Source: Sycobia sp. Sy_11
Taxonomy: Eukaryota > Arthropoda > Insecta > Hymenoptera > Epichrysomallidae
Assembly (NCBI GenBank): GCA_018907035.1
Contig: JACCIC010000220.1
Span: forward strand, 146,001-210,000
DNA length: 64,000 nt
Reading direction: 5' to 3'
The notes under the pieces were generated by a model. That model had not been told where the DNA came from. It saw only the letters and a list, made by a program, of their open reading frames with translations, and did not search any database. Position numbers and translations under genes: made by a program. Below are positions 11,466 through 25,540 of the stretch, piece after piece. Position 1 is the stretch's first letter, and the number at the start of each line of letters is the position of its first letter.

Positions 11466-12099
11466 ACATCAACAGGAAAACGACCGCGATCCGCGCGGTG
11501 TGCAATCGCGCACGCACCGGCGCTGGCAGAGGAGTGGGGAAGAAGAGCGAGAGATCGACGGAGAGGCGAGAGAGAGAGAAAGAGAGAAAGAGACACGTTT
11601 GGTGTTTCGAGCGAGGAGAGTCGGTCAGCCCCATCCGAGGACTGAGGAGAGGAGTAGTAGCTCAACTCAGCGTGCGCGCGCGTTCTCTCCGCGCGGAGAT
11701 CCCCGAGTGTGTCCGATAAATCGCGAGAGCTTACGAGACAGAGAGAAAGAGTGTGTGTAAGACAGAGAGGGAGTGAGAGAGGAGAGCGACGAAAGAGCCT
11801 TCCTCACAACAACCGTCGACGTCTTCGGCCCGTAAGTACTCTTAAAACTTCTGTAATCATTATCAGTTTTTTTTTTTGCGAAGTGCGTGGCAGGCGTGTG
11901 CACGGTCGTAGCCGTGTGCTCGGCGCGTCGAGTCCCCGCGACGGCCAAGGTGCTGCGATCGCGCGTACATTAACGCTCGACGTTACACGGGGCCGTAATC
12001 GGGAACCCCGTGGCCCGCTACCTATAGCCGCCCCCCCTCTTCCCCCCGCGACCCGCGGAGCTGAATCGCACGGACGAGCCCAACTCGAAGCGAGCCTCG
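11466..12099 (+). promoter_or_regulatory. GC-rich patch; candidate promoter and 5' exon(s) of NAT1
   Basis: An abrupt rise in GC and CpG content after AT-rich sequence. A splice-acceptor-like tttaacttgcag ends at 11465. Two good plus-strand donors follow: CCC then GTAAGTACT (exon end 11831) and CTCG then GTAAGTTTCC (exon end 12099). No long conserved frame is present, and GAGA-type purine repeats suggest 5' untranslated or promoter DNA. The NAT1 exon at 37826 begins with an acceptor, so an upstream exon is required; this is one of three candidates. It could equally belong to an unrelated transcript. Confidence 0.3.
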
Positions 12100-12251
12100 G
12101 TAAGTTTCCACCATGGATTACCGCTAGCAAGGCCCCCGATCGATTATACCTGTTGTCCGTTTTATGTAGTTCCGACTCGGTCGCTTATTTCGCCTATATA
12201 AATGGGACGAGGACATCGCTGCAAAAAGAGATACAGAGAGACGGATAAAGA

Positions 12252-12287
<36 letters not shown>

Positions 12288-12381
12288 ACGTACGAAAGAA
12301 AGAGAAATGAGTTTCCGCGAGAGGCGCGGCTCTCGTTCGTTCACATAGTCATCCAACACTTTCACGTTCTGTTTTCACTCG

Positions 12382-12442
<61 letters not shown>
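12382..12442. repeat. Compound (TA)n(GT)n microsatellite
   Basis: A TA run of about 17 bases joins directly to about 44 bases of GT. Confidence 0.95.
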
Positions 12443-12444
<2 letters not shown>

Positions 12445-12807
12445 CCGTGCGCGCCTGCGTGTGCATAAAATATATGGAGTCAGATCGAAGGGATCAAAGT
12501 TCGTTCCCCGTGGGTCGCGGACGCCGTGGTGGTGCTCGCACTCCACCCGCCCCGAGAATATTCTAGAGTGCGTGCAAGAACCAGACGTAGAAACTGGAAC
12601 GCATACGTGAGAAAGGAAGGCGCGTCGACGGCGTATATACGACGCGTATATACACGGGACGCGCGCGCGATGAGGCGACACGACGTGTCTACTTATCGCG
12701 TGCCATTTCGGACGCACGGTGTGTGTATGCGTGCATGGCTATCTCTCTTTGCCTGTGCGAGAGCGTGCGTGCGAGCAGGCGCGTTACTTATTCTCAATTT
12801 CCCATGG

Positions 12808-12836
12808 TATTATTATTATTGTTGTTATTATTATTA

Positions 12837-12867
<31 letters not shown>

Positions 12868-12868
12868 A
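12808..12868. repeat. (ATT)n trinucleotide repeat
   Basis: About 60 bases of ATT units with two GTT and one CAT interruption. Confidence 0.92.
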
Positions 12869-13673
12869 CTGCGCGATTGATGTTTTTCCAATGGCACGTG
12901 TGTGTAAAAGACGGTGAATACTATTTCGGAGCATAGCTTGCCAGAGACGCCGAATCTCCACGGACGTGTTCTGGGAATTCTTCGTATTCCTCGTTCTCTC
13001 TTTCTCTCTCTTTAATACACTCATTCTGTCCCGTGGGCTGTTTCGCATCCGCGTCTATAGGGCGTGCGCCTGTAATTGTGTATATCAAACTATAGCGATA
13101 TAGAGCCTGGTTCTAATGCTTTCTTATTCCGCTCGGCCTTTATTGCATTCGCGGCTGCTTCGAGGAAATTTTGTTTTCGGATGTATTGCGTGTGTATGTA
13201 GGCTGCCGCCGTCCCCGGGAGACTAGATCGTTTAGCCGCGACGCATCCACCATCGCGGGCTCGCGGCGGACTCGACGACTGCAGCGAGATAATCATTCTT
13301 TTGCATATAATGTGTATTAGGAATTAATAGTCTCTGTTACCGAAAGATTTCTTATGGTGTTTTATTTCTTTTTTTTTTTTTTTTTTTTTTACTTTTTATT
13401 GGCGAAAAAAGCGAGAATTGTATCGAGAACGTTTTTAAAAAGTTCATAAAGTAGAATAAGTTTAAAGTGAAATAATTAACGAGCGTCATTATTAGTACTT
13501 CAGCGAGATTATGCATGCTCGAAGGTAATTTTAGCGCTCGTTTAAAAAATGTATTATTGAAGCATAAGTAATCATCCACCTAACTCGGCGCAATCGCGTT
13601 CCGCTGATCCTTCATTTGTTTACCTACAGCGCTAAAACACTTTGTGCACCTATGCATACATGTATTATATATA

Positions 13674-13718
<45 letters not shown>

Positions 13719-13825
13719 CATATACATACATGTATATAACCTAAAAATTGTAAAGTAGCTCGCTTCGCCGTGTCACCTCGTAGCCATTTTTCGCAGCACG
13801 TTTCGAAATCCGTGAATAAGCTAGG

Positions 13826-13826
<1 letters not shown>

Positions 13827-13880
<54 letters not shown>
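13827..13880. repeat. (TA)n microsatellite
   Basis: About 54 bases of TA. Confidence 0.95.
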
Positions 13881-13882
<2 letters not shown>

Positions 13883-14424
13883 TTTGGGGCTATATCAGCT
13901 GCATAATTGATAGAATCTGGGGAGAATAGCAGGCACTTGGAAAGAGAGCGAGAAAGATAGAGGAATTTAAGGTAAACGCCCCAAAACGGCGCCCTCGCGT
14001 TCCCGATGCCGTCCGCTCTGCCGGAGTGGATGTGGAGTACACTAATGTACAGGCAGCGGGAACGCGTCGTCGATGCACATATTAACGCACGGTGTGTGCG
14101 TGTGCGTGTGTGTGTGTGTGTAAACCGGATGTGCGATGGAAGTTTATACGGGGCGAGGGGCGTAAGGGAGACAGTTGTGTCCTGTTTCGATTTTCGATTA
14201 TAATGCGCGCGAGGGAGGCAAAGGCTTCCCTTATATCTCTCGTGCGCGCGTGCACGCGTGTATGCATAATAAAAAACACCAACGCGCCGCCATCTCGCTC
14301 TAGCCTCTCCCCCTTTTATTCATCTCTACCTTTTCTCCCCTACTATCCCCTCCCCAGGACGACGGTGCCAACGTGTACGTAAGCGTACAATACACATAAA
14401 ATACGTGTGCGGGGCCGCGCGGTA

Positions 14425-14460
<36 letters not shown>

Positions 14461-15316
14461 ATCCCGCCCCGTGCATCGTCAGATAGGACTCGCGAGCGCG
14501 CGTTATGTATAATATAAAATGTGCATGATTTGTCTTTTTCTCCCCCAACCCCTCTCTGTCCATCTCTCCTTCTCGCCCGCCATGTCTTTAATATCCTTGA
14601 AAGTGGGAAGATCGAAAAAGCGCCCAGCACCGCGCGCTCCGCACGAAATAGGCCTAATCTAGGTTAAGGACTCGTCGGCCTTTTTCCTTCCATTTCCCTC
14701 GACTGTGGCGTGTATTGCCATGCTCGCCGTCTCGCGCGCTAATTCCACCTCGATCCTGGCTCTCGCCGCTCTCGCCAAGACTGTTTTTTTTTTTTTTTAC
14801 AATTATATATGTTCTCTCGTTGCTCGCGGACTCGCTCCGCTTTCCGCTTTCTCGCTCTTCAAAAACTAATCGCACGCGCGCGCATACACACACGCACACA
14901 CGCGCACAGACACGCACACGTATAAGATACCGAACGGAATGATATCGCTGTATACGGTGTGATCCTCGATAACGGTATATATCAAATGTATAAGCGCATT
15001 CGCGATGTTTTTTTCTCTCGAACAGTTACAACGACGATACTACCTTTGTAATTGTTAATAATCATTGCCGATATACGGCACGTGATGCAGGCGCTCGGGC
15101 GGATAATCGTGTGTGTGCGCGTCTATGCGCGTGTGCGTGTGTAGGGTTATTGTAGTTCATTGACTTGAAGCACGAGTCAATTTTAATAATGTATAATATA
15201 TATCGGATGCGCTCTCTCGCCGCGTATATTAGAACGAACGAGGTATATATTGTACGTTCTTCCGGAAAGTTGCAACGGGCAAATCGCGAACTGCAGGTCC
15301 GCTGTGCGCGGTATGG

Positions 15317-15364
<48 letters not shown>

Positions 15365-15601
15365 GGCGCCACTCCGATTTCACACCCATAGGAGTATTTT
15401 ACAAAACACTCGTAATAACAGAGAGGGGGGGGGAGAAACCATTACGAAAGCCGTTTCGAAATGGAAACTTTTTTTCTCCGAGAATTACGGTTGGCGCGCG
15501 CAAATCAGGACACTATTGTACGAGAATTTGCTTTTTCTCTGTATAGAATGGCGCCACACTTTAACGTTAAGGTTTTCCAATATTTGTGTGTGTGTATGTA
15601 T

Positions 15602-15603
<2 letters not shown>

Positions 15604-15667
<64 letters not shown>
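15604..15667. repeat. (TA)n microsatellite, among the longest in the window
   Basis: About 64 bases of perfect TA. It is self-complementary and able to extrude as a cruciform. Confidence 0.95.
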
Positions 15668-15668
<1 letters not shown>

Positions 15669-16161
15669 CTGAAATAAAAATAAAAATCAATAATACAATG
15701 TTGAGGATCGCCCAGCGTAAAACCGCGCGTAATAATTCCTATCCCGCGGGCGGAAGGATTAGGGGTCAGTGGCCCCGAAGAAGAACGCGGGGGGGGGGCG
15801 CGAGGGAAGTGTAGGAGACCCGCAGAATGACTTCCGAAAAACCCAAGCCACGCGGTGCAAAGATGGCATTCTGAGTGAAAGAGAGGCAAACAGACCCCTC
15901 GGTATTATACAGTATAATAATAATGACGTAGCTGTATAACTGACCGCACAACTGACGCCCCGGGAATTTCTGATGTGGCGGGGGGGGGAAGGACGTGTAC
16001 GGATCAGCAGCAGTGCTCTCCTGCGCGCGCGCGCGCGCGCACAGATGTACCGTTATGCGTACTTGCTGAGGAATCCGGAGGAATCTGAGCGAGGACTTCG
16101 TCGTCGGGTTTTGCCAGCGAGCGAGCGAGCGCGCAAGCACGCACTTGCTGCGCGTTGCGTT

Positions 16162-16209
<48 letters not shown>

Positions 16210-16461
16210 CGTCTACCTAGATGGAATGCGCGCGCAGGTTGGTTTGTGTATACCTGTCGTTTGTATTAATCTCGGGAACAGTTTCCCGTGGTCTATACGG
16301 CCCCTTCCGTTTATCCTTCCTTTACTCCACTCCAGTCCCAATTGAACTTTAACAATCGCTCTCCTCTTATCTGTCCCGCGATGGGTCGTCGGGGTCGTTG
16401 GCTTTGCGCAGCAGGTATATGTATGTATATAATAGACGTCATTTCATAGTGGTTCTTTCCC

Positions 16462-16466
<5 letters not shown>

Positions 16467-16510
<44 letters not shown>

Positions 16511-16522
16511 TGATATCTCTCT

Positions 16523-16613
<91 letters not shown>
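16467..16613. repeat. Compound (TA)n and (CT)n tract
   Basis: About 41 bases of TA (16467-16507), then about 98 bases of nearly pure CT from 16516 with three small interruptions. The CT part is a long polypyrimidine strand capable of triplex formation. Confidence 0.93.
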
Positions 16614-16617
<4 letters not shown>

Positions 16618-17128
16618 CGTATGAGTCATTGAGCGGCTTTAAAAAGGAATTCGCTTGTAACGAGCAGCCTTCTTCAGCCTCTCTCAATCCAGTTTTGAGT
16701 CTTTCATACGATAATTATACGGAACGGACTTCATTCTGTATCTTTCAAAATTGAATTTTCAACGTTAGTAGTAGCCTACAATTGGGAGTCTCTGCCAGAA
16801 AGGGCGTAGAAAAAGTCCCCGTAGAATCGAGCGAAGCTCTCTACGTATGAGAAAGGGGGCGAGGGTGCCGTCGTTACGAGTTTTCGCGGTTTACATGGAT
16901 AAAGAATAGGAAGGGCGAAGAGAAGGTTGAGAAGGAAATCTATCCTATAATTTCTGTTAAATAGCGTACATTTTATGGACATTCGATGTATTTTTATTTT
17001 TAATAAATTATTTTTTAAGCACCATACCATTTAATTATGGTGACAATTTGTTCCCCTAAAATATGTTATAAATTAAAGTTTTTAGTGTTGCTAATATTTA
17101 TCTGGCATTTACGCAATAATAGTCTTCA

Positions 17129-17160
<32 letters not shown>

Positions 17161-18839
17161 TAATAATCATAATTTCAACTACATCTCTATGAATAAAAAT
17201 CCATTACAAGAGCTTTTTTCTGGTATCCGGATTTCTGGATTCGGCGACGCATCAGAATCCGAATGGATCAGAATAAGTATCCAAGTAATTTAGGGCATAG
17301 TAATGACGCCCCTGCAACATTTTCTCTCGTTCATCCGTCGTATCCCTTTCTGGATTCATTTATCACGGCACTCCGGGCTTTACATTGTCGAATCAGGCAA
17401 ATCACTTTTGCATCACCTTAAGCGCGCGCGCGCGTGCGTACGTACGTACGTGCGCCAACGCATGGATAGGAGAAAGAAATGAATTCGAGTATTTTTATAT
17501 ATTTTTGTCGTAGGCCGGGGGAATTGATTGTATTAATATTAATTTTTCAGACAATTGTCAATAAAATTTTCAAAATTGGTTCACGTTCAATTTAAAATAA
17601 ACGACTGTACGATAAAAATCAACGAATTCTTCGAGATCGAAACAATTTTCTAATAGACGTTACGATACTGATAAGTACTTTGTTTACAGACTGTAAAAAG
17701 CTAAAAATAGTGCCGTAGTTATGAATTAATTTTAGAATAGCAATTGCAACATTATGACATTCTTCATTATCATAAACATAAAATAATATAAATATACATT
17801 GATTGTAATACTAAATAGCATTTTGTAATTTATACTTCAGTGTTTGTGTAGATTTTGTGTACGTGCGCGCGCGCGCGCGCGTCTGTGTTTCTCGTCAAAA
17901 CAAACGAGGATCTCTCCGATTCACAATTTACAATTGAAACTGGAACTATAAAAAATAATCGATAAGATTATAAATATTTTGAAGAAAAATCATCAATTAC
18001 CTTGGCCTAGTAATCCAGTGAAGAGTACCCCACAATCCAGTTGAATTCAATATAGAGAATGCTTTGCTCAGTTCTTCGTTCGTTTTTTTTTTTTTCATTA
18101 TACGAAAATTGTAAAATTCTCGTACAATTTAACTTCGACTCAACTAAGAAGGAACATTTTAATTTGACTAATCAGGATAAAATGCTCCCGGCAATTTAAC
18201 AAATCTTAATGGATAACTTATTAATCTTAGCTATTTAATTCTATATAATACTCTTTATGAGCGAAAACGCTCGTTAAATATCAGTGGCATTTGCCCGAAA
18301 GATGGGGAGCCTCGCCGAAAACGCAAATTTCCCCGTAAGAGGAGGCTTCCTCGACAAAATGATACGGGAAACGAGCCCTCCACCACGCCCTTCCCAGCTC
18401 TTGATCCATTCGTTCCGACCACCCCTTTCAATTACCAGGCGCGTTTTAAGATTTTTCATTCATCGGCCAAGAGCGCGCGCGAAGCCAAAGGCCGCGTGCG
18501 TGGGCAGTGAAATTACCTTCTCGCCTCCCTTACCAGCTGTGTGTGCGTGTGTGCGCGCGCGTGTGTCTGTGTGTGTGAGTGAAAGAAACCTGTTAAAGGC
18601 GCAATTATTCCGAGAGCCAGAGTGATGTCAAGTTTCTTCGTTTGAGAAGAGGAGGGATGTGGACAGACCTTTTATTGATTCTTCTACTCCAAGGGTGATC
18701 CCTGTCTCTCTCCCTCTCTCTCTCACTCTCGCTCGAATAGACAATTAAATACACTTGTGAAAAAGTATGCTCATTATGCAAATTACTGTGGACGTTTCAT
18801 GTTTGTTCTATGCAAGTTTTCATAATAAAAGAGCTTCTT

Positions 18840-18843
<4 letters not shown>

Positions 18844-18899
<56 letters not shown>
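18844..18899. repeat. (TA)n microsatellite
   Basis: About 56 bases of TA. Confidence 0.95.
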
Positions 18900-18901
<2 letters not shown>

Positions 18902-20072
18902 ACGCGTAGAAAGCGGTGTCTTCGAAAAAAAAATTTCCACTAACTTTTGAATTTCGTTTAATACACACGAATCATCACGAGCAGACCGGACGAATTATGT
19001 ATAAACCGCTCAATGAAAGTACAGTCCACCACGCTTTGCGCAATTATTAAACCGTTGCGGCAATGCGCTTCCGTTGCTACATACAATCTCTCTTTCTCTC
19101 GCTTCATTAATGTGAGCATGACTGTGTTGGATGTGCGCGCATGCACACACACACACACATGCACGAGAAACAGGAAATTTGTAGGTGTGTCATTTCAAAG
19201 TAGCGCGTGGGCGATGATCGAACGAAGTCGTTGTTCGAATTTTGTTCGGTATTGACAATATATAGCGTACATTGCTCAAAATAATCGAATACAGGTTTTT
19301 TTTTTTTTTTAATTTAGAAACGAAGGATAAATGTTGGACAACACGAATTCATTACGCTTTCTCTTTGTCAATGTTTATTTATATATGTGTATATAATACA
19401 TTGCAAACTTATATCTCGATTAAATGAAAGAGGAGACGTTTATTATCTCGCGATCGTTTCTCGACTTTGTTAAAGAAAAAAAATTATAAAGTAAGAATAT
19501 ATAATAAAAATTATATTCATCAAATATTGAAGTAAGATTATTCACGTACATTTTTTTTCCTTTTTCAATGCAGAAAAGTACTGCTGTGTGCAAATTTTAT
19601 ATTATACAGCGCAGTCCTATATATATATATATATATATATATTCGTGCCGATGCTGAAAACAAGATAGGCAATCTAATAAATTACGGAGTATAGCAAAAT
19701 TCGAGAAGATAATGTATAAGTTAGCGCATACCTGGAGAAGTAAAACGAAATAATTATAAAGTCACGTACAGGGATTATAATATAATATTAGAGATTATCG
19801 CGCTCGCGCGCTAATCTACTTTTAGTACGAAGACAAAGAAAGATTTTTTTTCAATATATATATATATATATATGTATATAATGTTCTTTTTGTTATATAA
19901 AACTATATGTGCATAAAAGATTTGTCAATTCTGCGATAGAATTCCGAACAAATGTTGGCCAATCCAGTAAAGGTAAGAAATTGACTCGATTCTTTGTACC
20001 GGCCAAATTTAGCCTTTACAAAAGCATCGGCTACCCGAGCATCGGATGTAATACTCTTGTCAGCGGTATAGT

Positions 20073-20122
<50 letters not shown>

Positions 20123-20360
20123 TGTGTGTATGTATGTATGTAAGCCTATACATGTTCACATGTACATACACAAGCGCGTATAAACATGTTCGTGTGTAAA
20201 CGTTGGCTAATGCTTTCAATTAATGCCCGAGACATTTATTATACCTCTATTAAACTAAATATCCACAATAAAATGCGTATATACTTACTCCCGGGGCTCG
20301 GTCGAGGCATCGAGTAATCATCGAAGTAACCCTGCCAGCAACGTTCCGCTGCAAAACGGT

Positions 20361-20363
<3 letters not shown>

Positions 20364-20418
<55 letters not shown>
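20364..20418. repeat. (TA)n microsatellite
   Basis: About 55 bases of TA, followed by ataaaatataataaat. Confidence 0.94.
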
Positions 20419-20421
<3 letters not shown>

Positions 20422-20700
20422 AAATATAATAAATTGTCGCCGACGACCTCGTAGCTGACACTCGCCGTTGTTGGCCAATGCGATCCCCCCCCCTCCCCCT
20501 CCGCCACAGCCAGTCACGCGCGTACGGCACATGCGCGTAGGTGTCCGTGTACGCGAATCAAATCTCCCGCACAGGTTAATGTAGACGAAATTAACGATCG
20601 AGTTCGGCGGGAAAGCCAAAAAATTGCACTTCTCCGTATAAAAATTCACGCGTGCATAATGTCCTCATACACACAGTATATACAGAGAGAGGCACGTTAT

Positions 20701-20704
<4 letters not shown>

Positions 20705-20756
<52 letters not shown>

Positions 20757-20964
20757 GTTTATCGGAGCTATGAATAGCCGCGCTGATTTCCTTTCAGCAG
20801 CTCGAATAAACGTGACATCCCGCACTCTGAGGATATATATATATACATATACATTTGTATGTATGTATACGCGTATGTATGCAAATCTGATGTGCATGTA
20901 GTCTGCATCACGTTCGTGTCTCGCTCGCACAGACTGTATCTGTATACAGTGCTCTACTAACTTC

Positions 20965-21013
<49 letters not shown>

Positions 21014-21146
21014 ATCTCTTTCATTTGCAACAAGAACGAACGAGTTAGATAGACCTCTAGGTAAATGTGACACACGCGTGAGCCGTTGCGTGCGCGACAA
21101 CGAGGTCGCAAAATCGTCTCCCTCGCAAGATAATGATAATGCTCTC

Positions 21147-21186
<40 letters not shown>

Positions 21187-21614
21187 GAGAGCGCGATGGC
21201 TGGAGGGAGGGGGGGAGGGAGAGAATCGTATTGATAGTAATAATCTCTTATGATCCCTGTAATTCGGCGCGCATCGGTTTTGCATTAAATAATGCGGTCC
21301 GGGCGGGCGTGGATCTCGGTGTACAATGTTTTGTCGGTATATCAGTCTGGGTACGTAACGCGGACTCGAGGGCGACGGGGCGCGAGCGCGCGCGCCGACG
21401 TCGTTGGTTAATCGGCGTGTCGTCACTCATCGGTCGATTGCTCAATAAAAGTATACATCGATAGATATATAGACGCGCGCGCGCACCTACACAGTGTCTC
21501 TCGGTGCCGATTAGAACACATAATCTTCGAGCACGCAGACGTAATGCTTATTACGAGAATGAGCCACGTTTATTGATAGAAAGCTGTATGTATATGCATA
21601 TATTATACGTTTGG

Positions 21615-21659
<45 letters not shown>
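20705..21659. repeat. Cluster of four CT/GA tracts
   Basis: CT at about 20705-20755 and 20968-21011, then GA at 21151-21183 and 21619-21659. The two orientations are reverse complements, so the cluster could pair over hundreds of bases in a transcript. Confidence 0.9.
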
Positions 21660-21666
<7 letters not shown>

Positions 21667-22386
21667 AGTATTGCTTGCGTTCGAGCTCCTTCCTTCTTAC
21701 CTTACGCACAGACGCGTCACGTGCATAATAGATGAAATATTCTAGATCCGATCATCTTGATCATTTTATCCGTGTTCCCCTTATACGGCGATCAATTTAC
21801 ACGGTGTATGCCAGTTCGCCGCGTTTGCCTTTTATCTCAATTTTACCTGCAATCTCTGCTCTAATTGACCAGCTACCCACTGTAGCCGTACATATTTTAC
21901 ACGGAACCTAATAAGAGAGCCTTTAGACATTTTTACAGCGTCGTTTATGCACAAGTACTCGATCGAGTTGCTTCGATTACGTCTCTTTATCTGCACAAGT
22001 GAGTGCTTTTTACTCTGTGCCCGTATACGTTTAAAAAACAAAGTCCGTATGATTCAGCGACAAAAAAAGTCTTAAAAGTCGCGGTTAAAAATAGGGGATT
22101 GCTATAAGTTTCTATATATATATATTATACACGCGTGGTCTGAATATCGAAAAAATATTTCCGACAGGTGTATTAAGCGGTTCGATTTCAATGTATAGAT
22201 TGCGCGAGAAAGATCTATCATACTTATGGGGGGGGGGGGCGAAGCGGAGAAGAAGAAAATGTTTTCCGCATATATATATTTCATATTGTTTATTTATTTT
22301 TTCTTGAATGGTGCGGTAAATCATCAATCTACCTTTGACGGCACTCGGCAGTCATTCATTTTTCAGTAGTGCAGTCGATATTCTTT

Positions 22387-22402
22387 CACATACATACATA
22401 CA

Positions 22403-22471
<69 letters not shown>
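22387..22471. repeat. Compound (CATA)n(TA)n repeat
   Basis: About eleven CATA units pass into about 40 bases of TA. A shorter CATA tract recurs near 23757-23791. Confidence 0.93.
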
Positions 22472-22476
<5 letters not shown>

Positions 22477-25005
22477 ATATTTATTTATCTAATATTTCCT
22501 CCCCTTTACTTATCCTGGCCTTCTCTCTCGTGTGCACTTAGCGTTGTTGTCGATAATCTTGTTCACGTGGCAATTTTCATTTCCGAAAGCTTTCGAACCA
22601 CTACTGTAGGAAAGATTTTTATTGAAAAAAAATTTTCTTTTTCTTTTATAATCGCATAATTTAATTATATTGTGATTTTTAAAATAATTCTTATTTTTAT
22701 TCTCAGTAGATGTTGTAAATATTTGGAAAATCCATTCATTTCTCATATTTCTGCAAATATTTAAATTTTAAAACAAAAGACCTCTCTCAATAAGTCCATA
22801 TAATTTACCCATATAATTTTTCACATTGCCGCCTCGCATATTTATTTAGTACACATAGCGCTTTTATTGCATCGCGCCATGCTCGCAATAAAAAAATTTG
22901 CTCGAATTCGTTTTCTCAACGGTGTATAGCCCCGCCAACGTCTATACAATATCAAAGGACTTGCATAAAATTTCCATTGCCATTTTATTGTTCGTATATA
23001 ATAAGAAAGTTTTCCAAAGGCAACTTTAAAAACGACAAAGAATAAAACTCTCAAATGCATCACGTTAATACTAGTCAATATTTATAGACGCAGTGCCGCA
23101 TAAAATAGATAAGGCGGTGTACGATAACGTAAGGCACGAGCTTTTTTTTTTTTTTTTTTTTTAATAAATAGTTAAGAAAGCACCGAACCGCTAGATTTAA
23201 TTTTAAAACGCCTGTATTTGAATTTCTTCGCCAGAAATATGAATAATGCAAATCTTCTGGTTATCCCCAAGTTTCGTCTCTTAAAAAGAAAAGAAAGAAA
23301 AAAAAAGAAATCTAACGAAAAGATAACGGCAATATATTAAGTAAGATAACTGTAGTGTACGAATTTGACGCGCGCGCGTGCGCGCGTGTGTGTGTAAACC
23401 GGCATACTCGTAGAAATGAAACGAGGCGGAAAGTGCCGAGCGGAAGCATCCGTTTAATACAGCGATCTCTTTCTTTCGATTTCCGGCTGCGGTACGGAGC
23501 GAGTTTGGAGTCAGTCGCTAAATCCGTCCGGCTGTCGTGGGTGGTACACGCACGCGCCCGCACAAATACACACACACACGCGCGCGCACACATTTTTGCG
23601 TATATATAAGCATTCGCGCTGCGGTTAGATTCAGCCAAAGCGAGCTGTATGTATGTTTTTGCCTTCGGCATTATGAAGTGCCTTCTTTTTTTTTCTTGAT
23701 CCAGCGCTTTGCGATGAATACGTTTATACTTTTGTTAATATATATATACATAAATATATACATACATACATACATACATACATACATACATAGATACTTG
23801 TTTCATTCAAAGGGATCGGATAAGTGTATTTTCGCTTCTGCAACAAATGGACGAGGGCCGTTTTTGCATTTGCAGTGTTCTTTTTATCAGGAACTCTAAT
23901 GGTCATTTGGCATAAAAATAAATTAACGATTCATTATTACGTATATGAAAATTATCAACAGATGCGAATCGAACTTATTTTACAGGGGAGCGCAGCAATT
24001 GTATTTTGCTTAAGCAGACTCCAAAAGTAAACTAAAATTTTTCATTTTAAAATTGCAAATGAAAAGCAAATTAAACGAAAATCGTTACGTTCCAAAGACA
24101 AATTCTTTTACTCCATTTTTCTATATATATATATAAGACTCTATTTCGAGCTGCGCAATAGACAAAACTAACAGGCAGCCGAGTCTCACAGTTGTGAATT
24201 ATGGAAAAATCGTGACTTCATATATAATACAATCAATGTGACATATGCGTTCGAGAATTATTGCACTTTGGCGATCACCGGATCGTCGCGGGGGGGGGGG
24301 GGCAAGAGGGGAGTCGATGACGATGTGCATAATATACATCTCGAATTTCGTGCGCGGACGGCATTTTATTATTTATTCTTCATTCGTTTTCTGCATCCCG
24401 AAAACCTCGTGACCGAGTTTCGCCCTCGTCTCCCGGCAATTCATCTTCTCTAAATTTAAATAAATCAAAAAAAGAATTATTATTATGTGCTGTTACCGCT
24501 CCCCCGCCCTCTTTCTCTCTCTCTCTCTATCTCGTCTACTCTTGTCTCGACGCGCGAGCGTGCAGTAATTCATCTATTATTATAACGAAACTTTTGATTG
24601 TTGAAATATTCTTTATTTATATCTTATATACATTAGTGATGAATCATAAAAGTTATCTCTGTAATATAGCACTAGATCACCCGTATACTATTTGGATATT
24701 ATTTCCTCGTTTTTTGTTATTCCAGGATGCTGAAAATCGCGACACTTGGTACAATACAACATAATTTGCTGCATTAGTTAAACGCCGGAATTACATGTAT
24801 ATACACGAAATGGTTCGTAAATGGCTATAATTACTTAGCCTTGATCGAACTTTATAGATGCATATAGCTATATATCGATGGCTTTACAATATTGTTAATT
24901 ATTCAGATAAAAAGTGTTCGTTCATCTGCTTTTCAAGTACGAGCCGTTCAAATTATTGCCCGAGCGCACGCGCACATCGGAAAGAACATTAGCTATTCAG
25001 TCTCC

Positions 25006-25042
<37 letters not shown>

Positions 25043-25193
25043 CTCTGTCTCTCTCTGTCTCTTTCTCTCTCTCACTTGAGTTTTAATGTTCGCCGGCCAC
25101 CCACGCCAGTCCGAGCTTCGTGAATATTATCAATCGCTGAGAATATAATGAAGACGAAAAAGAAGGATCTCATGTATATACAGATTTATACGG

Positions 25194-25242
<49 letters not shown>

Positions 25243-25426
25243 CTATGCAATATATGCATATACAATCTGTATACATATAGGATCACTGGTGGTGGTGGTG
25301 GTGGCACACATGCACTGCCATTCCGACTTTGGTCTTTTGCGGTTGGCAGCACTGCTCCGGGCATGCAGGCTGACTGGCGCTCGCCTTCTCTCTCGCTCAC
25401 CCCCTCTTAGCTCGCGGGAGCTGCTG

Positions 25427-25473
<47 letters not shown>

Positions 25474-25540
25474 CCTCCTTCACGCACGCGCACACATAGG
25501 CACACACTATAGCCATATAGGTATAGAGTAATAACGCTCT

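Larger units (their letters stand above)
12100..25540. other. Microsatellite-dense non-coding stretch
   Basis: I see no supportable gene here. The stretch is filled with simple repeats in a background alternating between AT-rich and CpG-rich sequence: GA at about 12254, TA then GT at 12382-12442, ATT at 12808-12868, TA at 13827-13880, CT at about 14430, TA at 15319 and 15604-15667, TA then CT at 16467-16613, AAT at about 17135, TA at 18844-18899, TA at 20078 and 20364, CT and GA at 20705-21659, CATA then TA at 22387-22471, CATA at about 23757, CT at about 25012 and TA at about 25195. It may be first-intron sequence of NAT1 or intergenic DNA. Confidence 0.5.

Noticed and set aside
12113..12127. 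ccaccATGG, a textbook initiation context
   Set aside because: The frame is only four codons long (ATG GAT TAC CGC TAG) and lies just after a strong donor, probably in an intron.
15165..15668. 167-codon frame and similar poly-YI, poly-SL and poly-RE frames elsewhere
   Set aside because: They are translations of TA, CT and GA microsatellites.
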